Below are positions 7,077 through 11,462 of a stretch of 11,462 nucleotides of DNA, piece by piece (the first letter of the stretch is position 1; each line of letters begins with the position of its first letter). The notes beneath the pieces are model-generated. The model was not told where the DNA came from, searched no databases, and was given only the letters and a program-made list of their open reading frames with translations. The DNA lies in the NCBI GenBank assembly GCA_910579035.1, contig CAJTSR010000041.1:1-11462 (forward strand), read 5' to 3'. The DNA comes from an uncultured Muribaculaceae bacterium (lineage in GTDB: Bacteria; Bacteroidota; Bacteroidia; Bacteroidales; Muribaculaceae). The translations under genes were made by a program, and so were the position numbers.

Positions 7077-7113
7077 TTTTTCGTGGAACAAAGTTTTTCT
7101 GTTTCACGAATAA
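7077..7113. promoter_or_regulatory. Inverted repeat in the parA promoter built from parS-like half-sites
   Basis: Arms tcgtggaaca (7081-7090) and tgtttcacga (7100-7109) pair with a single G-T, flanked by extra A-T matches out to 7077 and 7113. CGTGGAACA matches the right half of the bacterial parS consensus (TGTTNCACGTGNAACA) and TGTTTCACG the left half, but here the halves face outward around a 9-bp gap. The repeat spans the parA -33 region and lies upstream of the transcription start, so it is a DNA site and not a leader hairpin. Confidence 0.45.
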
Positions 7114-7125
7114 TTGTTTACTTTG
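7095..7125 (+). promoter_or_regulatory. Candidate parA promoter
   Basis: TTTT (7095-7098), 19 bp, then TTACTTTG (7118-7125): one mismatch in each of the two Bacteroidetes elements. The predicted start near 7132 gives a 21-base leader ending in the A-rich ataaaaat before the ATG. It overlaps the parS-like dyad. Confidence 0.5.
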
Positions 7126-7152
7126 CAGCCGAATCCTCACATCTATAAAAAT

Positions 7153-7932
7153 ATGGGAAAAATCATAGCAATTGCCAATCAGAAAGGCGGAGTGGGCAAG
7201 ACTACCACTACTATAAATCTTGCAGCCTCGCTTGCTGCTGAAGGCAAGAAAGTACTGATTATCGATGCCGACCCGCAGGCCAATGCCACATCGGGGTACG
7301 GAATCGACCCGCGCTCGATGTCTTCTTCGATATACGAATGTATGGTCGACGGCTACCCTCTCGACGGCTCCGAAGTGCCTACCTGCATGGACGGGCTGTT
7401 TCTGGTCGGCTCCCGCATAGACCTCGCCGGAGCTGAGATAGAGCTCATCAGCAAACAAGACCGCGAAAGAGTGCTTCGCACCTTGCTTGCGGGCGTAAAA
7501 GACAAATACGACTTTATAATTATCGACTGCTCGCCGTCGCTTGGCCTTATAACAGTCAACGCCCTCACGGCAGCCGACTCGGTGATAATCCCGGTGCAGG
7601 CAGAGTATTTCGCTCTCGAAGGCATCAGCAAGCTCCTCAACACCATACGCATCATTAAAAGCAAGCTAAACCCCGAACTGGAAATCGAGGGATTCCTGCT
7701 CACTATGTACGACGCCCGCCTGAGGCTCGCCAACCAGATATACGAAGAGCTGAAAGGCCATTTTGCAGAGATGGTGTTCAACACCGTGATACCCCGCAAC
7801 ATACGCCTGAGCGAGGCTCCGAGCCACGGGCTCCCTGCCCTGCTCTACGACGGCGAAAGCAGAGGCGCGACAAGCCATATACTTCTTGCAAAGGAACTAA
7901 TAGCCAAAAACTCCAGACGCAAGCACGCATAA
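7153..7932 (+). CDS. parA: Chromosome partitioning ATPase ParA (Soj-like)
   Basis: This 259-residue ATPase binds DNA non-specifically as an ATP dimer and drives movement of the ParB-parS complex. It has the deviant Walker A motif KGGVGKTT (K11 signature lysine, K16), the DADPQAN motif (Walker A', D40), Walker B with D125 in FIIIDCSPS, and the conserved C-terminal RNIRLSEAPSHG segment. The lack of an N-terminal helix-turn-helix puts it in the short chromosomal (type Ib/Soj) group and not the plasmid type Ia group. The ATG at 7153 is chosen over an in-frame TTG at 7114, which lies before the predicted transcription start and would add 13 unlike residues. parB follows after 67 bp that hold no recognisable signal. 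Confidence 0.97.
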   Translation: MGKIIAIANQKGGVGKTTTTINLAASLAAEGKKVLIIDADPQANATSGYGIDPRSMSSSIYECMVDGYPLDGSEVPTCMDGLFLVGSRIDLAGAEIELISKQDRERVLRTLLAGVKDKYDFIIIDCSPSLGLITVNALTAADSVIIPVQAEYFALEGISKLLNTIRIIKSKLNPELEIEGFLLTMYDARLRLANQIYEELKGHFAEMVFNTVIPRNIRLSEAPSHGLPALLYDGESRGATSHILLAKELIAKNSRRKHA

Positions 7933-7999
7933 GCGCAATCTCCTCCCTCCTTAAAAACAAATCCGAAACTTCCAACTCTCTAACCTTACGTAAAAACAA

Positions 8000-8890
8000 G
8001 TGTCTGTCAAACGCAACGCTCTCGGCCGCGGCCTCGACTCGCTCATATCAATGGACGACACCCCTGCCAGAGGTTCTTCGGCTATCAACGAAGTATCTCT
8101 GGCTGCAATATCGCCCAATCCCGACCAGCCCCGAACCAACTTCGACAACGAGGCTCTCGAAGAACTCGCTGCATCTATAAGCCAGCTCGGCATAATCCAG
8201 CCGCTCTCTCTGAGAAAAACAGGGCCGGAAACATATCAGATCATAGCCGGAGAACGACGCTACCGCGCCGCCATTATGGCCGGACTCGAAACTGTGCCGG
8301 CGTATATCCGCACTGCAAACGAAGCCGAGCTAACCGAGATGGCTCTGATCGAGAACATTCAGCGAGAGGATCTGAATGCCATAGAAATAGCCCTGACATT
8401 CAAAAAACTGATCGACCAATACCAGTTGACGCAGGAACGCCTCAGCGAACGTATAGGCAAAAAACGCGCCACCGTGGCCAACTTCCTCCGCCTGCTGAAA
8501 TTGCCTGCAGAAGTACAGCTCGGACTGCGCGACAAACGCGTTGATATGGGCCACGCTCGCGCATTGCTCACCATAACAGACCCGGCTCTGCAGTTGAAAT
8601 TATACAACGAAATCCTCAAGCAAGGACTGTCCGTGCGCCGAGTGGAAGAACTTGCGAAAGCCTATCAGAATGCCGCCGAGAATGCCGACCGCAAGAACCC
8701 CGACCAAAAAAAGCTGCAGTCGGCAGATTATGACGTGCTAAAAAAGCATCTTTCGTCCGTATTCCGCACTCCTGTGCAGTTTTCGTGCGATAAACAGGGA
8801 CGAGGCCGTATAACATTTCCATTCAAAGACGAATCCGAGCTCGAACGACTCATCACGCTCTTTGACTCGTTGCAGAAGCAAGATGAATAG
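8000..8890 (+). CDS. parB: Chromosome partitioning protein ParB (Spo0J-like CTPase)
   Basis: This 296-residue parS-binding protein loads as a CTP-dependent sliding clamp and activates ParA. Its basic N-terminus with LGRGLDSLI (8-16) is the ParA-contacting segment. The ParB/Srx domain (about 33-125) carries NPDQPR, the CTP-binding GERRYRA box (84-90) and ENIQREDLN (118-126). A helix-turn-helix follows (about 141-167, LTQERLSERIG then RATVANFLRLLKL), and the C-terminal dimer domain (about 243-292) comes after a charged linker (225-242). The start is GTG at 8000: an in-frame stop at 7991-7993 leaves only two codons upstream and no ATG. Its 3' end overlaps the next gene by 8 bp. No intact parS site was found in the window. 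Confidence 0.96.
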   Translation: MSVKRNALGRGLDSLISMDDTPARGSSAINEVSLAAISPNPDQPRTNFDNEALEELAASISQLGIIQPLSLRKTGPETYQIIAGERRYRAAIMAGLETVPAYIRTANEAELTEMALIENIQREDLNAIEIALTFKKLIDQYQLTQERLSERIGKKRATVANFLRLLKLPAEVQLGLRDKRVDMGHARALLTITDPALQLKLYNEILKQGLSVRRVEELAKAYQNAAENADRKNPDQKKLQSADYDVLKKHLSSVFRTPVQFSCDKQGRGRITFPFKDESELERLITLFDSLQKQDE

Positions 8891-9650
8891 CAGAGCCATC
8901 TCAATAATACGAGCGCTTGTCTTACTGGCAATGGTGTGTCTGGCTCCCGCCATATTCGCCCAGGACAAACGACTGCCGGTAAAAAGGCAGCACAGCCACG
9001 AAGCCGTCGACAGCATATCGACGCGCCCCGACAGCACCGCCATAATCCTCGGAGAAGCAGGGATACAACCTACTGCCGCCGACTCGCTCGCCGTAGACAG
9101 CATAGCCGCAATCGTGGCAGAATCGCCCTACGACCGCTGGGAAGAACGCGAAACAGAGTTCAACCCCGACCCAACAAGAGCGGTATGGATGTCTGCACTC
9201 TTTCCCGGACTCGGACAGATATACAACCGACGCTACTGGAAGCTGCCAATAATCGTGGGAGGATATATGGGCCTTGTATATGCCACGTCATGGAACAACG
9301 GCATGCTCGACGATTATACCCGCGCCTACCGCGACATCATGGACACCGACCCGTCCACGAACTCATATATGAATTTCTTCCCGCCTAACACGCAGGAATC
9401 CGATCTCGATGAAACATGGCTTAAAAACGTGCTTCAATCTCGTAAGAATTATTACCGGCGCAACCGCGACCTGTGCATCATAGCCATGGTGGGCGTTTAT
9501 CTGCTTGCCATGGTCGACGCATATGTCGACGCATCGCTGTCGCACTTCGACATATCACCGGAATTAAGCATGGACGTCACACCGTCGGTTTTCAAAGAAG
9601 CCCGCGGACACAAACCGGCCTTCGGAATGACGTGGGCCTTGACCTTTTAA
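8883..9650 (+). CDS. DUF5683-like envelope protein
   Basis: This 255-residue protein has a signal peptide (residues 1-26, ending AIFA before QD). A low-complexity linker with repeated DS pairs (about 35-80) follows. Next comes a DUF5683/TM2-like core: WMSALFPGLGQIYN (102-115), RYWKLPIIVGGYMG as a hydrophobic segment (about 119-137), an exposed middle (138-195), and a second hydrophobic segment (about 197-213) ending VDAYVDASL. The start ATG at 8883 is chosen because the signal peptide begins there. It overlaps the last 8 bases of parB, suggesting translational coupling. No biochemical role is known for this family. The position between parB and a lytic transglycosylase, and the exported topology, suggest an inner-membrane or periplasmic role. 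I am confident about the family resemblance, not about the function. Confidence 0.8.
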   Translation: MNSRAISIIRALVLLAMVCLAPAIFAQDKRLPVKRQHSHEAVDSISTRPDSTAIILGEAGIQPTAADSLAVDSIAAIVAESPYDRWEERETEFNPDPTRAVWMSALFPGLGQIYNRRYWKLPIIVGGYMGLVYATSWNNGMLDDYTRAYRDIMDTDPSTNSYMNFFPPNTQESDLDETWLKNVLQSRKNYYRRNRDLCIIAMVGVYLLAMVDAYVDASLSHFDISPELSMDVTPSVFKEARGHKPAFGMTWALTF

Positions 9651-9685
9651 TATGAACCACCAATCATACCCATTATAATTAAACG

Positions 9686-11341
9686 ATGAAGTTCGCTCGC
9701 AAAATATTATTACCCGCATTCGCCTTAGCGGCATTGCAAGCCTCTGCGGCAAGCTCTGTGCTAAGTGTCAGCGACTCCTCGCTCGAATCGACACTCATAA
9801 TGCCGCGCAGTGTCGAAACCGACACCAAGGCCATGCTCGAAGAATGGTATCTGAAAAATTATGCGGCCCTCGACTATGAAGCAGACAAAAAATCAGCCGG
9901 AGATTTGTCGGACGCAGTCATTATAGAACGACTCTCAAAGCTCCCGACTGTGATAGAGATGCCGTTCAACAATGTTGTGAAAGGCGCCATCAGGCATTAT
10001 GCGAACCGCCCGCAGTTGGTGGAGAACCTGCTTGGCCTCAGCCTCTACTACATGCCCATCTTCGAGGAAGCACTCGAACGCCACAAGATGCCTCTCGAGC
10101 TCAAATATCTGCCTGTCATAGAATCGGCGCTGATACCTACCGCCGTTTCCCGCGCCGGAGCAGGCGGTCTTTGGCAGTTTATGCCGCCTACAGCAACAGG
10201 GCTCGGCCTTGAGATAAACTCTCTTGTCGACCAACGACGCGACCCCTACCTCGCCTCCGACGCGGCAGCGCGCTACCTCAAACAGCTGCATCACACATAC
10301 GGCGACTGGTCGCTCGCCATAGCCGCCTACAACTGCGGCCCTGGCAATGTGAACAAGGCTCTGCGCCGCGCAGGCGAGGGCAAGCACGATTTCTGGGAAA
10401 TATACCCATTCCTGCCCACCGAAACCCGAGGATATGTGCCGGCATTCATAGCGGCCAATTATATAATGACATACCATAAATGCCATAACATATCGCCCGC
10501 CCTTGCCAAACGCCCGCTTATCACCGACACTATCCACATAACGAAGAGAGTGCACTTCGACCAGATTTCGCAGGTTATGGATATTCCTGTCGAAGAGATT
10601 CGCGCACTCAACCCCCAGTTCAGAACCGACCTTATTCCGGGCGACATCAAACCATATTCACTTGTGCTGCCGTCCTTGCAGGTGTACGCATACATTGCCA
10701 ACGAAGACTCAATACTGAACCACAATGCGACACGGTACGCCCGCAGAGGCGTCGTAGAACCGTCGTCGGGAGCAAGCGTGGGCCGAGATGCCCGCGGCGA
10801 ATATTACGATGAACAAGTCACCAAATGGCACACCGTGCGCAAAGGCGAAACCTTGACGAAAATAGCCAATAAATACGGTATCACTATTGCCGACATACGC
10901 AAGCACAACCGTGTGAAGAAAAGCGTCAAAGCCGGGCAAAAGCTCAAAATAGTGACAACACAGCGCACATACAAGCCTAAGACCGAAGAAACCAAGGCGA
11001 TAGCCGAAAACACCACACAGTCACAGGAAACGCCGGCCACACAAGCTCCGGCCACCGACAGTACTGCCACTCAGGTTGCGGCAGCCTTTACCTCACACGC
11101 TACCTCCGACACTGTGAAAGAAGAACCGGCAAAGGCTCCCGAACAGCCTGTAGCTAAAAAGACTTCGACGTCCAAAAAGAAGAATACCCATGCTTCCAAA
11201 CCACGCACACATAAGATTGCCCGCGGAGAAAGCCTGTCGAGAATAGCCAAACGATACGGTGTGACTGTCAACCAGCTGAAACGTGCCAACAACCTGAAAT
11301 CCGACGCAATCAGAGCCGGACAAAACCTGATAATCCCTTAG
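9686..11341 (+). CDS. mltD: MltD-like lytic transglycosylase with LysM repeats
   Basis: This 551-residue exported enzyme cuts the glycan strands of peptidoglycan, leaving 1,6-anhydro ends. A signal peptide occupies about 1-22. The SLT goose-lysozyme-like domain (about 125-265) has the catalytic glutamate E146 in PVIESAL, the GLWQFMP-TATGLGL motif (161-175) and AYNCGPGNV (214-222). Clear LysM peptidoglycan-binding domains lie at 381-423 (HTVRKGETLTKIA) and 507-551 (HKIARGESLSRIA). A third, degenerate LysM-like unit lies at about 288-329. The linker 428-505 is rich in Thr, Ala, Pro and Lys and low in complexity. There is no lipobox cysteine near the signal peptide, unlike E. coli MltD. It starts 35 bp after the DUF5683 gene, so it probably belongs to the par transcript. 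Confidence 0.93.
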   Translation: MKFARKILLPAFALAALQASAASSVLSVSDSSLESTLIMPRSVETDTKAMLEEWYLKNYAALDYEADKKSAGDLSDAVIIERLSKLPTVIEMPFNNVVKGAIRHYANRPQLVENLLGLSLYYMPIFEEALERHKMPLELKYLPVIESALIPTAVSRAGAGGLWQFMPPTATGLGLEINSLVDQRRDPYLASDAAARYLKQLHHTYGDWSLAIAAYNCGPGNVNKALRRAGEGKHDFWEIYPFLPTETRGYVPAFIAANYIMTYHKCHNISPALAKRPLITDTIHITKRVHFDQISQVMDIPVEEIRALNPQFRTDLIPGDIKPYSLVLPSLQVYAYIANEDSILNHNATRYARRGVVEPSSGASVGRDARGEYYDEQVTKWHTVRKGETLTKIANKYGITIADIRKHNRVKKSVKAGQKLKIVTTQRTYKPKTEETKAIAENTTQSQETPATQAPATDSTATQVAAAFTSHATSDTVKEEPAKAPEQPVAKKTSTSKKKNTHASKPRTHKIARGESLSRIAKRYGVTVNQLKRANNLKSDAIRAGQNLIIP

Positions 11342-11456
11342 AGTATGTTTACTTTTAACTCTATGAAATCTTTAGAAGCTTTTTCGGCCTGTTTCAAGCT
11401 TTCATTCAGTCGTTATGGAACCCCATAACTCCATCATTCAATCTCAAAACATACTC
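11341..11456. repeat. 116-bp segment bounded by perfect 10-bp inverted repeats (possible MITE or IS remnant)
   Basis: The ends gagtatgttt (11341-11350) and aaacatactc (11447-11456) are exact inverted repeats. The interior contains a hairpin (gttatgg 11412-11418, ccataac 11423-11429, loop aacc) and two AAGCTT palindromes. The first base is the last base of the lytic transglycosylase stop codon. No convincing target duplication flanks it. The longest internal reading frame is a 21-codon one (11363-11428), too short to support as a gene. It could instead be a structured 3' untranslated region. Confidence 0.4.
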
Positions 11457-11462
11457 GAAAAA

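Noticed and set aside
7114..7152. TTG-initiated N-terminal extension of parA
   Set aside because: It would begin upstream of the predicted transcription start, and the added 13 residues are unlike ParA, whose chain starts right before the Walker A strand.
11363..11428. 21-codon open frame after the transglycosylase gene
   Set aside because: Too short, inside the inverted-repeat segment, and with no supporting signal.

Overview
The window looks like a piece of a Bacteroidales chromosome, probably Muribaculaceae or a close relative. This rests on protein content (a Bacteroidetes-type outer-membrane beta-barrel receptor, a DUF5683-like protein between parB and a LysM lytic transglycosylase, a pRiA4b ORF-3 family protein), on promoters of the Bacteroidetes form TTTG-N19-21-TAnnTTTG with no Shine-Dalgarno sequences, and on tRNA genes without an encoded CCA. 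The genus is an inference.

Layout. (1) 1-470, plus strand: the 3' end of a GC-rich DegT/DnrJ/EryC1-family PLP aminotransferase gene. (2) 496-528: a strong hairpin that separates it from the convergent gene. (3) 545-2647, minus strand: an outer-membrane receptor of lower GC with its own promoter and a perfect 14-bp palindrome upstream. (4) 2750-3222, minus strand: a compact tRNA operon transcribed as Gly(GCC)-Gly(GCC)-Leu(GAG), with a consensus promoter at one end and an intrinsic terminator at the other. (5) 3294-6927, minus strand: an HD-domain hydrolase, a cardiolipin synthase, a pRiA4b ORF-3-like protein and the nucleotidase SurE. (6) 7153-11341, plus strand: parA, parB, a DUF5683-like membrane protein and an MltD-like lytic transglycosylase, diverging from surE. 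(7) 11341-11456: a 116-bp segment bounded by perfect 10-bp inverted repeats.

How the genes fit together. ParA and ParB are the ATPase and the parS-binding CTPase clamp of chromosome partitioning. The DUF5683 gene overlaps parB by 8 bp, and the lytic transglycosylase starts 35 bp later, so segregation and cell-wall cutting appear to share a transcription unit. Cardiolipin synthase and the HD hydrolase are only 16 bp apart and are probably co-transcribed. SurE has its own promoter and a structured leader.

Most of the window is ordinary housekeeping sequence, and I found no clear new defence or mobile system. The best leads are the 116-bp inverted-repeat segment after the transglycosylase, an inverted pair of parS-like half-sites in the parA promoter, and the palindrome at the receptor promoter.
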